64,000 nt of DNA from Blastobasis lacticolella (taxonomy: Eukaryota; Arthropoda; Insecta; Lepidoptera; Blastobasidae), in assembly GCA_905147135.1 (NCBI GenBank), contig LR990048.1, forward strand, positions 20,444,563-20,508,562. The letters are read 5' to 3'. Of this stretch, positions 31,450 to 41,777 are shown piece by piece (position 1 is the first letter of the stretch; the number at the start of each line of letters is the position of its first letter). A program made the position numbers and the translations under genes. A model generated the notes under the pieces. The model worked only from the letters and a program-made list of their open reading frames with translations, was not told where the DNA came from and did no database searches.

Positions 31450-34400
31450 ATGACGACGAACTACCTTGTCAGTGTGCCTAAATTGAAAGGACGGGAGAAT
31501 TACAGTGAGTGGGCTTTCGCGGCTGAGAATTTCTTAGTTCTGGAAGGAATGTCTGATTGCATCAAGTCGGAGACTGTACCAGCAGAAATAGGAGCAGCAA
31601 GTGACGCGAAAACCAGAGCCAAGCTGATTCTGACAATAGATTCGTCGCTGTATGTGCACATAAAAAGTGTACAAACGACCCATGAGCTGTGGAAGAAATT
31701 GAAGAACCTATTTGACGACTCAGGATTTACGAGAAGAATCAGTTTACTGAGGAGTTTGATTTCCATACGACTCGAAAATGGCGTCTCAATGACTTCGTAT
31801 GTGACACAAATCATTGAAACAAGCCAAAAATTGAGTGGCACGGGTTTTAACATTAATGATGAGTGGGTCGCATCGCTTCTATTAGCAGGATTAACAGAAA
31901 AGTATTCCCCTATGATAATGGCGATTGAGCATTGCGGCATACCATTGACAGCAGACGCCATTAAAACAAAGTTGTTGGACATGGAAGAAAGCGGAAACGG
32001 CGCCGGCGGCGACAATAGCGCTTTCAATTCCAGTGGCGCGTTTGCGAGTTTTAAGAAGAACCGGAATGTTGGTAGCATTGTGACCAAAGACAAAGCTCAG
32101 ATGTCAAAGTCAAAACCAAAAGTCATAACATGCTACAAATGCAAACAAACAGGGCATTACCGCAACCAGTGTACATTTTCGAACAAAAATTCGTCGAATA
32201 CAAATAAAAATGAATATACAAGCAGTAATGCGTTTAGTGCCGTGTTCCTAAATGGTGAATTTTGTAAAAGCGATTGGTATATTGACTCTGGGGCGAGTGT
32301 TCATCTTACAGCGAACGAAGAATGGTTGTCAAATGTGTCGCGGGATCTTATGATCAAGGAAATTGTCGTGGCAAACAAAGATAAAGTACCTGTATTATGT
32401 ACTGGAGATGTGCAGATTACGACAAAGACGCGCGCCTGTGAATACAATATTACAGTAGAAGGTGTATTATGTGTGCCGAAGTTGACTACAAACCTGTTGT
32501 CTGTTAGTCAACTTATATCAAAAGGAAACAAAGTTTTATTTAACAATGATGGCTGTCAAATTTTCAACCTAGCAGGAGTACTGGTAGCTACAGCGAATCT
32601 GTTGAATGGGGTGTATAAACTAAACATGCCTAAGTATTGTTCGTCAGCTGCAGCGATGGTGTCCAGTGAAGTTTGGCATCGACGTCTAGGTCATGTCAAC
32701 AGCCAGTATTTAAAGAAGATGCAAGATGCTGTACAGGGATTGACACTTGATAATAAGACTGAAATATCAAAGTCATCATGTGTCGCATGCTGTGAGGGCA
32801 AGCAGACCCGCTTACCTTTTCCCAAAGAAGGTAGCAGAAGTACTGAGTTGCTACATCTTGTACATACCGATCTGTGTGGACCGATGGAAAACCAATCTAT
32901 AGGTGGCTCCAGATACTTTATGTTGTTCATAGACGATTTTAGTCGTATGACATATATTTATTTTTTGAAAACGAAAGATGAGGCATTCAAATGTTTTCAA
33001 CAGTATAAAGCAGAGGTTGAGAATCAACTTAATCGCAGCATAAAGATCTTGAGAAGTGACAATGGGACAGAATTCTGCAACAGCAAGTTCATCAATTTTT
33101 TGATGTCGCATGGGATAATACATCACAAAACAAATCCATACACACCTGAGCAGAATGGTCTCTCAGAACGATACAACCGAACTATCGTTGAGAAAGCCAA
33201 GTGTCTACTGTTTGATGCAGATCTACAGAACAGGTTTTGGGCAGAGGCGGCACACACTGCAGTGTACTTACAGAACAGGACTGTGACCACATCATTAAAC
33301 TATAAGACTCCTTTCGAGATATGGACAGGCAGAAAGCCTGATGTAAGTCATTTACGTGTTTTCGGTAGTACAATCATGGTACATGTACCAAAACAAAAGA
33401 GATTAAAGTGGGACAGAAAGTCTGAAAAATGTATCCTTGTTGGCTATTCCAATGATGTCAAAGGATATAGGATTTACAATCCCAAGTCTAATGTCATCAC
33501 TACCAGTCGAGATGTTATAGTATTGGAGAAGATAGTGACAGAGAATGTTCTGGAGGTACAAGAAAATTGTTCAGATGAGGTGAATACGGTTCCAGTGGAA
33601 GAAGAAGATTTGACACTTCAGGAAGATCCACTTAAACAATCAGAGAGCTTTAACATAGATGACAGCGGTGAACTGTATGTACCTTGTGAAAATGATACAT
33701 TAGATAGCTCTGAGTCTGTTACAACAGACAATGAAGACTCCATTATACTCAACAATGCCAACATAACAAGTGGTCCTCGGCGTAGGCAGCAGCCAGACAG
33801 ATATGGATTTGCAAGTGCTTGTATAGAAGACGACAATATGTTCACGGGTGAGATATCGTTGCAAGAAGCCTTGGAAGGTCCTGAGAAAGCACAGTGGGTA
33901 GCGGCAGTGCAGGATGAGTTACAGTCGTTCGAGAAAAATAATGCCTGGGAACTCGTAGATGTACCAATGGATGGCACTATAATGCAGTGCAAGTGGGTTT
34001 TGCGAAAAAAGTACGATAGCGAAAACAATGTACGTTACCGTGCTCGTCTAGTCGCAAAGGGCTTCACCCAAAGATATGGTGTAGACTATACAGAAACATT
34101 TTCGCCTGTAGTGAGACATACAACTCTAAGGCTATTATTTGCATTGTCTGTAAAGTTAGGTTTAGATGTTAGCCATTTAGATGTAAAGACTGCGTTCTTG
34201 AATGGTGATTTAGAGGAAACCATTTATATGAAACTGCCAGATTGTTATAATAGTAGTAGTTCAGTTTGTAAAGTATTGAAACTTAAAAAGGCCATTTATG
34301 GACTTAAACAGGCCTCTAGAGCTTGGAATAAAAAAGTTGATAATTGTTTGATCAGTAATGGTTACAAAAGGTCAAAAATAGAGCCATGTATGTATATAAA

Positions 34401-35385
34401 GGATGTTAACAAATGTAAGACCATTGTAGCAGTCTATGTCGATGATTTCTTTATTTTTTCCAATGATAATATTGAAACTAAGAACTTGAAACAGATTTTA
34501 TCTAATAAGTTTAGCATTAAGGACTTAGGTAAAGTCAAACTATGTCTTGGAATGAATGTAGTTTTTAATAAAGATAAAGGATATGTAACTTTGAGTCAGG
34601 AAACCTACATTGATCAACTTTTGAGCAAATTTCATTTGAGTGATTGTAAGACTGTTAATACTCCGATGGAGGTCAAACTAAATATAAATAAAGGTCAAGT
34701 AGGTGTAAATAGTAATGTGCCCTATCAAAAATTAATTGGTAGTTTGATGTACCTGTCAGTCTTAACTAGGCCAGATATTAGTTACTCTATAAGTTTTTTA
34801 AGTCAATTTAATAATTGCCACACAAAGGAGCATTGGGAATATGCAAAGAGAGTATTAAAATATCTGAAACGAACTAAATGTTATGGTATAAAATATTGTA
34901 AAGAAGGTAATTCAGAAATAGCAGGCTATGTAGATGCTGATTGGGCCTCTAACTCTGTAGATAGGAGATCATATACTGGTATGTGTTTTTTGTTATCTGA
35001 TGGTGTAATATCATGGGAATGTAGAAAACAGAAATGTGTAGCCCTCTCCAGCACTGAATCGGAATATATTGGTCTATCCGAGGCATGTAGAGAAGCATTA
35101 TATCTAAAGGAATTACAATATGAAATAACTAATAAGATGTACACAATCAGCCTATTCAATGATAACCAGGGCGCACAGAAGCTATGTGCAAACCCAGTCT
35201 TTCACAAACGTACAAAACATATTGATGTCAAATATCATTTTTGTCGTGATCTAGTAAAAGATAAAGTTATTAAAGTAATGTATTTGTCAACAGCTGATAT
35301 GCCGGCTGATATCTTAACTAAAAGTTTATGTTCAGCAAAACATTATAAATTCATGTTGCTTCTTGGCATAGTTTGTATAGAATAA
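31450..35385 (+). CDS. copia Gag-Pol polyprotein, 1311 residues
   Basis: Start chosen at ATG 31450; the frame is open a little upstream but only through a GTG. Gag (1-220, with KLKGRENYSEW); CCHC knuckle CYKCKQTGHYRNQC at 228-241; protease WYIDSGAS with D279; integrase HX4H (410, 415) and CX2C (444, 447), catalytic D474, D537, E573; RT with D911 (LDVKTAFLNGDLEE) and YVDD 996-999; RNase H with D1162, E1203 (SSTESEY) and D1259. Domain order protease-integrase-RT-RNase H is that of copia. Length is normal for the family and every catalytic residue I can place is present. It makes the particle protein and the enzymes for reverse transcription and integration. Confidence 0.97.
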   Translation: MTTNYLVSVPKLKGRENYSEWAFAAENFLVLEGMSDCIKSETVPAEIGAASDAKTRAKLILTIDSSLYVHIKSVQTTHELWKKLKNLFDDSGFTRRISLLRSLISIRLENGVSMTSYVTQIIETSQKLSGTGFNINDEWVASLLLAGLTEKYSPMIMAIEHCGIPLTADAIKTKLLDMEESGNGAGGDNSAFNSSGAFASFKKNRNVGSIVTKDKAQMSKSKPKVITCYKCKQTGHYRNQCTFSNKNSSNTNKNEYTSSNAFSAVFLNGEFCKSDWYIDSGASVHLTANEEWLSNVSRDLMIKEIVVANKDKVPVLCTGDVQITTKTRACEYNITVEGVLCVPKLTTNLLSVSQLISKGNKVLFNNDGCQIFNLAGVLVATANLLNGVYKLNMPKYCSSAAAMVSSEVWHRRLGHVNSQYLKKMQDAVQGLTLDNKTEISKSSCVACCEGKQTRLPFPKEGSRSTELLHLVHTDLCGPMENQSIGGSRYFMLFIDDFSRMTYIYFLKTKDEAFKCFQQYKAEVENQLNRSIKILRSDNGTEFCNSKFINFLMSHGIIHHKTNPYTPEQNGLSERYNRTIVEKAKCLLFDADLQNRFWAEAAHTAVYLQNRTVTTSLNYKTPFEIWTGRKPDVSHLRVFGSTIMVHVPKQKRLKWDRKSEKCILVGYSNDVKGYRIYNPKSNVITTSRDVIVLEKIVTENVLEVQENCSDEVNTVPVEEEDLTLQEDPLKQSESFNIDDSGELYVPCENDTLDSSESVTTDNEDSIILNNANITSGPRRRQQPDRYGFASACIEDDNMFTGEISLQEALEGPEKAQWVAAVQDELQSFEKNNAWELVDVPMDGTIMQCKWVLRKKYDSENNVRYRARLVAKGFTQRYGVDYTETFSPVVRHTTLRLLFALSVKLGLDVSHLDVKTAFLNGDLEETIYMKLPDCYNSSSSVCKVLKLKKAIYGLKQASRAWNKKVDNCLISNGYKRSKIEPCMYIKDVNKCKTIVAVYVDDFFIFSNDNIETKNLKQILSNKFSIKDLGKVKLCLGMNVVFNKDKGYVTLSQETYIDQLLSKFHLSDCKTVNTPMEVKLNINKGQVGVNSNVPYQKLIGSLMYLSVLTRPDISYSISFLSQFNNCHTKEHWEYAKRVLKYLKRTKCYGIKYCKEGNSEIAGYVDADWASNSVDRRSYTGMCFLLSDGVISWECRKQKCVALSSTESEYIGLSEACREALYLKELQYEITNKMYTISLFNDNQGAQKLCANPVFHKRTKHIDVKYHFCRDLVKDKVIKVMYLSTADMPADILTKSLCSAKHYKFMLLLGIVCIE

Positions 35386-35428
35386 TTTTGTGTAAAAATT
35401 GTTTAGAGAATATTGCGATAAGTGGGGA

Positions 35429-35565
35429 TGTTATTTTATGTCTACTTGATATCGACAATATTCTATATTCCGGACTAGTAGCGCCATCTAACGTAAAGTA
35501 TGTAATACTGTTTTCTTTAATAAAGTTCAGTTCTTGTCTGTGACTCAAGCGTTTCATTTATAATA
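35429..35565 (+). repeat. copia 3' LTR
   Basis: Identical to the 5' LTR. Preceded by the purine tract at 35420-35428. Confidence 0.95.
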
Positions 35566-35835
35566 GACAAATTTACTTGTGTGAATCATCAGGGCTATCT
35601 AGCTCAAAACTTAGCAAAACTTGTACTATGGGTGCTAGATAACTGATATACTGCATAAATACTGTAAAATATATACATATTAAATAAATAAATAAATATT
35701 ATACATACCCACCCACCCAGACTCGTAACAGAAATTATAATTCATTTCAATTTCTGAAAGGCCAGGAATCGAAACCGGGTGGGTCCTTTTTCGTGACAAA
35801 CCGGTATGTTGACTACTGAACCACTAAAGTCGTTA
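35566..35835 (-). mobile_element. SINE-D, remainder right of the copia insertion
   Basis: ATCTAGCTCAAAACTTAGC, CTTGTACTATGGGTGCTAG, CACCCACCCAGACTCGTAAC, GGAATCGAAACCGGG (inverted box B), CTGAACCACTAAAGTCG (inverted box A). Confidence 0.82.
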
Positions 35836-36003
35836 AAAATAGGGTATTGAAAGAACTGGTGATAGGTTTATTTTGGTGAGTACAGATTATATTCACATAC
35901 TCGACATGCGATAGCAGAAAGAAAAGACGGGATAAGATCTAGCGGCAACTATCTAAAATAACATCCTTTTTGGATAATGAACGTGTAATGGACATTTCGA
36001 CTA
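35836..36003. other. No gene recognised
   Basis: Nothing I could assign. Confidence 0.4.
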
Positions 36004-36120
36004 TTTGTCATTTCAGCAATTTGGGTGTTTTGATAACTTGACGTTTTGACATTAAGTTGTTGTCGCAGTTTGTCATTTTTGCAATTGGGTGTTTTGATAA
36101 CTTGACGATTTGACAATTGG
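36004..36120. repeat. Two-unit tandem repeat, about 64 bp
   Basis: TTTGTCATTTCAGCAATTTG ... GATAACTTGACGTTTTGACA and TTTGTCATTTTTGCAATTGG ... GATAACTTGACGATTTGACA. Confidence 0.8.
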
Positions 36121-36524
36121 GTATTATATTCTTGACATTTTGAAGATTTACGTTACCACTTTTGGATTGGAGATTGAAGAGGGTTTTTCCAGGATCGCTT
36201 CACGATTGTAGCATATACATATTTCTGGTAAACATTTTTTCCTTTGCTAAGATACTGGGCGAAGCTCTCCCTGGCGGCCAGTAAATCTGCGTATAAATGA
36301 AGAAAGCAACGGCCGTTAAACCGAACCCACGGAAACTTCGCAACAAAATGTATCAACGCCATTTATCTCCATCCCAAGCGAGAACATCGCGCTGAAATCT
36401 TGAGCGATGAGAAATTGCCACCGAAATAATGTTGTTTTCAGTTTTTTTACTTTCCAATATATACGAGTAAATTGCGAGTTTTTTTTGTTTACCACTAAGG
36501 CGGTAAATAAGTGTACGCTCCGCA
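36121..36524. other. No gene recognised
   Basis: Two short minus-strand frames without family features. Confidence 0.4.
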
Positions 36525-36750
36525 CGCTGACGACCGTAGTGGTTCAGTAGGCAACATACCTGTTTGCCACGAAAGAGGACCCGGGTTCGATTCGGCCAGA
36601 TAGAAATTGAAATGATGAATTGTAATTTCTGTTACGGGTCTGGGTATATAATATGTATGTATTTAAAGGTATTATTGCAGTGTATTAGTTATTTAGTACC
36701 CATAGTACACGTTTTGCTGAGTTTGGAGCCAGATGGCCCTGTGTGGAGGT
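36525..36750 (+). mobile_element. SINE-D, head-to-tail on the plus strand
   Basis: CGACCGTAGTGGTTCAGTAG (box A region), GACCCGGGTTCGATTCGGCC (box B), TTCTGTTACGGGTCTGGG, TAGTACCCATAGTACACG, GAGCCAGATGGCCCTGTG. Confidence 0.85.
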
Positions 36751-37095
36751 GGTAGGCAGTAACCGTAGGCTATGGACGTTTGCAATACCAAATTTGTGCC
36801 AGGTTGTGGACGGGCAGACCAGCGTTTTGTGGGTCTCTAAAGTCTATACTATCGCTATGAAGTGGATTTTTTTTTAAATTCGATGACTTAGGATAACCTA
36901 CGGCACCCTCGCAGTATAATAGCAATCACTAACTATCACAAACTAACCAAGCTCGAGACGTTTTCCTGGAGTTCGTCAGGAAAAGGTTTTCCCAGTTTCG
37001 GCGACACGGGAGTGATACCCTGGTATTGCAAACGTCCATAGGCGGCAGTAACTGCTTACCATCAGGCAGGCCGCAAGCTTGTTAGTAGTATAAAA
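36745..37095. mobile_element. LINE tails in inverted order around a 'TTTTGTGGGTCTC' repeat
   Basis: A minus-strand tail start (CCGTAGGCTATGGACGTTTG, 36760) and a plus-strand tail (TGGTATTGCAAACGTCCATA ... CAGGCAGGCCGCAAGCTTG, 37020-37090) face each other. Between them, 36815-36925 is the repeat also seen at 13494. Confidence 0.65.
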
Positions 37096-37627
37096 ACTAG
37101 CTATGATTAGGAGTTGGACAAAGAGAGTAGCGAGTGAGAGTCCAACTCATTCAAGAAGAAGTTTTGTCACTGCGAACTCCTGTCTGTTGATAATAGAGAC
37201 TATGGAAAAGCCCTCCACTGATATGAAGAATGCTCAAATACAGTAGAAAACTACTATTGAATGTTGTGCAAAATGCAATAAAACGTAGACGCTTGTATTC
37301 GCTGCAAACTTTCATTTCATTCCAATTCCTTGTGATGCATCTAGGCATTGAATCGTAAATCGTAAGGATACAGTTCTTTTTATTGCATTTATAACTGGCT
37401 TTTTATATCACTAAGATGGCAATTAAGCGTACGACCCGCCATTGAAAATAAGCAGGTATCACACTAGCGCATTTTCGATTACCTTTTCTCATAGATTTCA
37501 TGAAGGAGACTTATTTTTAACCCCCAACGAAGACGACAAAAACGAAGGTATATAATATTTAATATGCATAAGTGAGAGTATTTTTTACAATAATCTGTAA
37601 AAGCAGTAAGCTCATTCTATAATGTAA
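37096..37627. other. No gene recognised
   Basis: Nothing I could assign. Confidence 0.4.
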
Positions 37628-37845
37628 TAACCTAACCGACAGAAAAGTCTGACATCCCCCGACCATGTTTACTTAAACTAAAATATCTTCTAAGCTACTG
37701 AACCGATATTAATAAAACAAAGCTTATCATCATCCCGATTAACATACTTTTAAATAGGGGAGACCGCTTGCAAATCGGTCTATCCGTTCGGGAGCTAAGA
37801 TGCCACAGACAGACAAAGTTACAGATAACCCCAGTTCATTACATA
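37628..37845 (+). repeat. Dispersed moth repeat, AACCTAACCGAC type
   Basis: AACCTAACCGACAGAAAAG, AAGCTACTGAACCGATATTA, CGGTCTATCCGTTCGGGAGC, CCACAGACAGACAAAG. Very similar to 38282-38478. Confidence 0.7.
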
Positions 37846-37950
37846 AGCTACAAAAGTCTCATATAGTATTTTGTATTAATATTACAGCCATTTCCGAGTA
37901 ACCAATGACACAAATGTTTAGTACTATTAAGTACTCAGTACAATGAGATA

Positions 37951-38131
37951 TCACTTGATGAGAGTCCCAAGTTAATATAATATTACCCACTTGAAGAGAG
38001 TTCCAAGTGTAAATATAAAATTATTCCAAGTAGAAATATGGAATCTACAAAAGTATCAATCACTTGATGAGTGTTCCAAGTGAATGTGGAAATTATTAGA
38101 GTATCGGTCACTTGATGAGTGTTCCAAGTGA
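37951..38131. repeat. Array of CACTTG...CAAGTG palindromes
   Basis: Four 21-22 bp imperfect palindromes at 37952-37972, 37988-38009, 38061-38082 and 38109-38130, of the form CACTTGATGAGTGTTCCAAG plus TG, and a half unit at 38024-38032. Spacing is irregular (15 to 50 bp). Confidence 0.85.
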
Positions 38132-38281
38132 GTATATTAAGGGCAGCTTGCATTCTTATGCGCATTTATGCTGATACTTAAACAAATAAAACTTAAAAGT
38201 CATTCTTGGACGTGTTTAGGAATCGTAATAAACTAAAGTATAAATCGTAAAGATAAACTTCAATATATTTTATTATTAAAA

Positions 38282-38478
38282 ATATTAAAAATATTTTCTA
38301 AGCTACTGAACCGATATTAATGAAACAAAGCTTATCATCATCCCGATTAACATACTTTCAAATAGGGGAAACCGCTTGCTAATTGGTCTATCCGTTCAAG
38401 AGCTAATATGCCACAGACAGACAAAGTTACAGATACACATGTCAAACTAATAACACTGGACTTTTCTGGACGGGGATT
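38282..38478 (+). repeat. Dispersed moth repeat, AACCTAACCGAC type, 5' truncated
   Basis: TTTTCTAAGCTACTGAACCG to AAACTAATAACACTGG, near-identical in its shared part to 37686-37830. Confidence 0.7.
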
Positions 38479-38889
38479 AAAAACAAAATTCCGACGAATT
38501 GAGAACCTTCTCCTTTTTTTATGTTAAGAATACTGCTATCCGTGCAACAATATCTACAAGCAAGCAAAATCACGGCGCCGACACCGTTCGATAAATTACA
38601 AAGAGGTTGCAAGAGATTGCTGAAGATGAAAAATTGAAAGCCATTATGAGATGCCGGCAGAGATTTAAAAAATCTCATATTTCCCAAGAAACGGCTTCCT
38701 TAGGCGGCGAAAACAATAACTCCACTGCAGACCATTGAAATATCGCCCAAATCTTCACCTGAAAAGGATCAAGGATAAAAGAATAATTGACTATACCACG
38801 TGTAACTTTCCTGGAAACTGGGAAATAAAAATGTGACGCGGGATGTTAGAAAGTATAGCTATTGTACAGGAAAATGTTATGATTATTAT
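38479..38889. other. No gene recognised
   Basis: Nothing I could assign. Confidence 0.4.
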
Positions 38890-39012
38890 TAATGTTATAC
38901 AGCAGAACAACAGGCAAGAGGAAAGTGGAAACTTGATGGAAAGTGGCCACCGCCATTAACGAGCAGCAGCAACACCGGAGATGTCACAAACTCTTTGTCC
39001 ATACCTCTTGGG
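38890..39012 (-). mobile_element. CR1/Jockey-like LINE tail
   Basis: ATGTTATACAGCAGAACAAC ... GGAAAGTGGCCACCGCC ... CTTTGTCCATACCTCTTG; subfamily as at 12170. Confidence 0.75.
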
Positions 39013-39680
39013 GATTCCATTACATAGTCGACAGAAAACAGCGACTAGGAACTAATTAAGCTTAAGCGAATAGTACGAGCGGGAAATTTCTATGTCAAAA
39101 TAGCTTAGGTTGCCTCTGATTATGTGCTAAAACTTTATCTGTATCAAATATCACGAACACGATAGTTGCTTCATCAACAGAGTTTATAATAGACTGTAGG
39201 ATTTCTAAAATTTCGATCTAATGCTACGCTAAGGTAAGCTGTTACCATAGCCTTGGATGTTTGCAAAGCGACCCTGTTAAAATCTTTTTACACTGTTATT
39301 TTGAATTTTCGTTTCACTTTTCCGCCACCGCACCCTCCGACGATGGGACAGATTTCATTCACATCATTTGAGTGTCTAGCATTCAACTAATGTACGGGCA
39401 TCGCGAGCCTTACCGCACACGTACAAGATTAGAAGTGAGCCCCCCGAAATATTACATCCGCAAGGCACTGCAACCGCTCTCTTTAAGGTGTCTTTTGACG
39501 GTGGCCGATTTCCATCAGACGGACCTTCTGATCGTGCCTCATGTCGTACTCACCTGGGGAAAATCTAAACCTTTACCCACTTGTATGATCATTGTGTAAT
39601 GACAATGTTCAATAACATGAGCGACCAATCCCTATAATCTTAAAATTTTTCCTTATCTCTAGAGATAGAAATAAAATATC
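39013..39680. other. No gene recognised
   Basis: A weak LINE-tail match at 39240-39270 only. Confidence 0.4.
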
Positions 39681-40028
39681 ATCACCATGATGGCTTCGAA
39701 GTTCCGGCTGTGTCCTCGCGCGCGAGTGCCGCATTCCGCCTTGACCATTATCCAGGTCCAGGTGACAATAGGAACCTGGCCAGAGGGCCTATCGGCTATC
39801 TCAGTGGACAACTGAATTTGACATAAAAAATCTGACACTACTCTAATTTGGTAGACGCTATTGCCAGTTTTCAACGTAGATGACATGGTGTAGAATTATC
39901 AACTGAGTTAGCCAATAGCCCCGCAGATTGGATAATGGTTACAAATTCAGTAGCCTGAATGTGCAGGTTTTCCCACGATGTTTTCCCTCATCGGTTCCCT
40001 CAACTCAGAAAGTCTCTGATACATAGCG
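39681..40028 (-). mobile_element. SINE-T split by a small MITE
   Basis: CACCATGATGGCTTCGAAG... up to GGAACCTGGCCAGA at 39784, resuming with AGATTGGATAATGG at 39925 and ending near GATACATAGCG. Confidence 0.78.
39785..39923. mobile_element. Small MITE inserted in SINE-T
   Basis: Left end GGGCCTATCGGCTATCTCAG, right end inverted CGGGGCTATTGGCTAACTCA. CAGA flanks both sides (39781-39784, 39924-39927). 139 bp. Confidence 0.75.
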
Positions 40029-40108
40029 TCACTTGAGATACTAATTGTTAAAATTACTGTAACTAATTGGTTGGGTTTTGTTTTATGAGCAATAAAGTGT
40101 TCATCTAT

Positions 40109-40320
40109 CTTTTTTTTTTTTATATTCCACTAAGGTGGCAAACAAGCTTGCGGCCTGCCTGATGGTAAGCAGTCACCGCAGCCTATGGACGTTAGCAATA
40201 CCAGGGGCATCACCCACGCGTTGCCGACCCCGTAAAAACTTTTAACCCCTTTCTTGAAGAACTCCATGTTGTACTCTCCAGGGAAATACTCTCCAGGTAG
40301 TTCATTCCACAACCTTAGTG
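40109..40320 (-). pseudogene. CR1/Jockey-like LINE, C-terminal end and tail
   Basis: Minus strand: LWNELPGEYFPGEYNMEFFK followed by KGVKSF, then a tail with CAGGCAGGCCGCAAGCTTG and an A-run at 40120-40109. The W-N-E-L-P...F-F-K-K-x-V motif is the usual end of this RT group. Confidence 0.85.
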
Positions 40321-40339
40321 TGCGTGAGATCTATCTGAG

Positions 40340-40392
40340 ATCAAACTCGGTACCTCTCGCTTACGAGTCGGACCCGCTGGCCATTAGGCGGC
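40340..40392 (-). mobile_element. SINE-T head fragment
   Basis: CTCGGTACCTCTCGCTTACG and AGTCGGACCCGCTGGCC are the inverted head. Confidence 0.75.
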
Positions 40393-41139
40393 TGTGGCAG
40401 GCTAGAAATAGCGATATGGAAAATATGCAACAGAAAACGGTAGGAAAAGGTTGTCTCCCATTTGATATCCACGGCGGACACAGATGGTCCGCTTCTAAGC
40501 CATTACAGCCTACACACCTGCAAGAAAAAGGGTTGGTGCTATTTATAATAATATTATTGCAACGAACTTCCAATGTTTCTTATGTTAAAAAGGGTTAAAA
40601 AAGAAAATTGTCTCAATGCAGTTAAGTTCTTAAATGTCGTCTTATTAAATGTATTTACTTTCTCTGTTGCTTCCAATAATTATGTATAATCTGTACGTCT
40701 GCAATAAATTTTTAATTCATTTAGTATTTACTTAGATACAGCCCTCTTTCAAATTATAATGGAGTTTCTTCCAGAATCTCCATACTTGACGTAAGGTTAA
40801 GATATGTATTACAGTGCTGAAAATATACTACAGAAATGGCTAGTGCATGTTTTCTTATCTATCCGCTCTTACGACACCCTTGAGTGAAAGGCCAATGATA
40901 AGCGACCCGACAAAATTGTAAAAAAATAATCTCAAAAACATTCCCAAGGAGGGTTGAACGCAGACAAGCAGCCGGCCATAAAAGATGTAGCCGAAATTGC
41001 TATACAACATGAAAAGAGTGAGATATGTTGTGCCGATTCCGCCTAGTGGGAGAAGGGCAGAGGGATAATGAGTACTATGAACAAGAAAATTCATAGTTTG
41101 ATCGATAAATAACTGGAGCCAAGAGAAAGAGGAACGCTA
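40393..41139. other. No gene recognised
   Basis: Short frames on both strands without family features. Confidence 0.4.
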
Positions 41140-41285
41140 AGAGTGGTAGGGACGTGACTCGTAAGCAAGAGGTACCAGGTTCGATTCCCAGTGCCACCAA
41201 TGACTATTTTATGAATGAATGAATTCTAACCTATGCTCTTACGGTGAGGGAAAACATCGTGAGGAAACTTGCACATTCAGGAGAA
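41140..41285 (+). mobile_element. SINE-T, head half
   Basis: CGTGACTCGTAAGCAAGAGG, CAGGTTCGATTCCC (box B), GATGCTCTTACGGTGAGGGA; broken off at the LINE tail. Confidence 0.82.
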
Positions 41286-41468
41286 TATTTTTTATTCCCT
41301 AGGGAAGCACACGAGCGGAAGGTGCACCTGATGGAAAGCGGTCACCGTCGTCCAGGAATTCTGCATCCTAAGGGAAGAGGATGCTGTGCCGGCCTTTGAG
41401 GTACCTGGTGACATGCCTTTTGAAGAACCCCATGTTATAGCACAAAGGAAAGACTTCGGGAGTGAGCT
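41286..41468 (-). pseudogene. CR1/Jockey-like LINE C-terminal end and variant tail
   Basis: Minus strand gives VFPLCYNMGFFKRHVTRYLK (41380-41450) and then a tail without the usual CGGCAGACAAACAGG block, reading TCCCTAGGGAAGCACACGAG on the plus strand. Confidence 0.75.
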
Positions 41469-41777
41469 ACGCCATCGCACCACCCGCCGTGGGCTTGGTA
41501 CTCATCCTCACTACGTAGACCCTCTGTTGGTCACGACGCGAAGGATCGAAAGAACGTTTGTCGCTCGTACGATTCGGATGTGGAATGAGCTCCCAGCCAC
41601 AGTGTTTCCTTTGGACTATGACATGGGGTCGTTCAAGAGGTATATTAGAGGTCTCTTCACAGGCGGACAACGCATTAGTGACTCCCCTAGTGTTGCTGAT
41701 GTCCATAGGCAGCGGTGACCACTTTCCATCAGGTGGCCCGCTTGCCTGTTTGTCTGCCGTATAACATAAAAAAAAGA
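41469..41777 (+). pseudogene. CR1/Jockey-like LINE C-terminus with complete tail and poly-A
   Basis: Plus strand: RHRTTRRGLGTHPHYVDPLL, ARTIRMWNELPATVFPLDYD and MGSFKRYIRGLF, then GGCGGACAACGCATTAGTGA, tail, ATAACATAAAAAAAA. The tail block here is the one seen alone in about fifteen places of the window, which is how those were identified. It starts directly against the oppositely oriented LINE end at 41468. Confidence 0.9.

Larger units (their letters stand above)
31212..35565 (+). mobile_element. Ty1/copia LTR retrotransposon, apparently intact
   Basis: 4354 bp between copies of GACAA (31207-31211 and 35566-35570). LTRs 31212-31348 and 35429-35565 are identical over 137 bp, begin TGTTATTTTA and end TTATAATA. 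A primer site follows the 5' LTR directly and a purine tract AAGTGGGGA precedes the 3' LTR. One complete polyprotein frame fills the inside. Identical LTRs and a clean target duplication mean a recent insertion. It lies on the plus strand, antisense to the Beat-like gene whose intron it occupies. Confidence 0.97.

Noticed and set aside
31500..32093. 197-codon minus-strand frame and others inside 31500-35385
   Set aside because: Shadows of the copia polyprotein.
37951..38131. CRISPR-like repeat array
   Set aside because: Eukaryotic context, only four uneven palindromes, irregular spacers, no cas genes.
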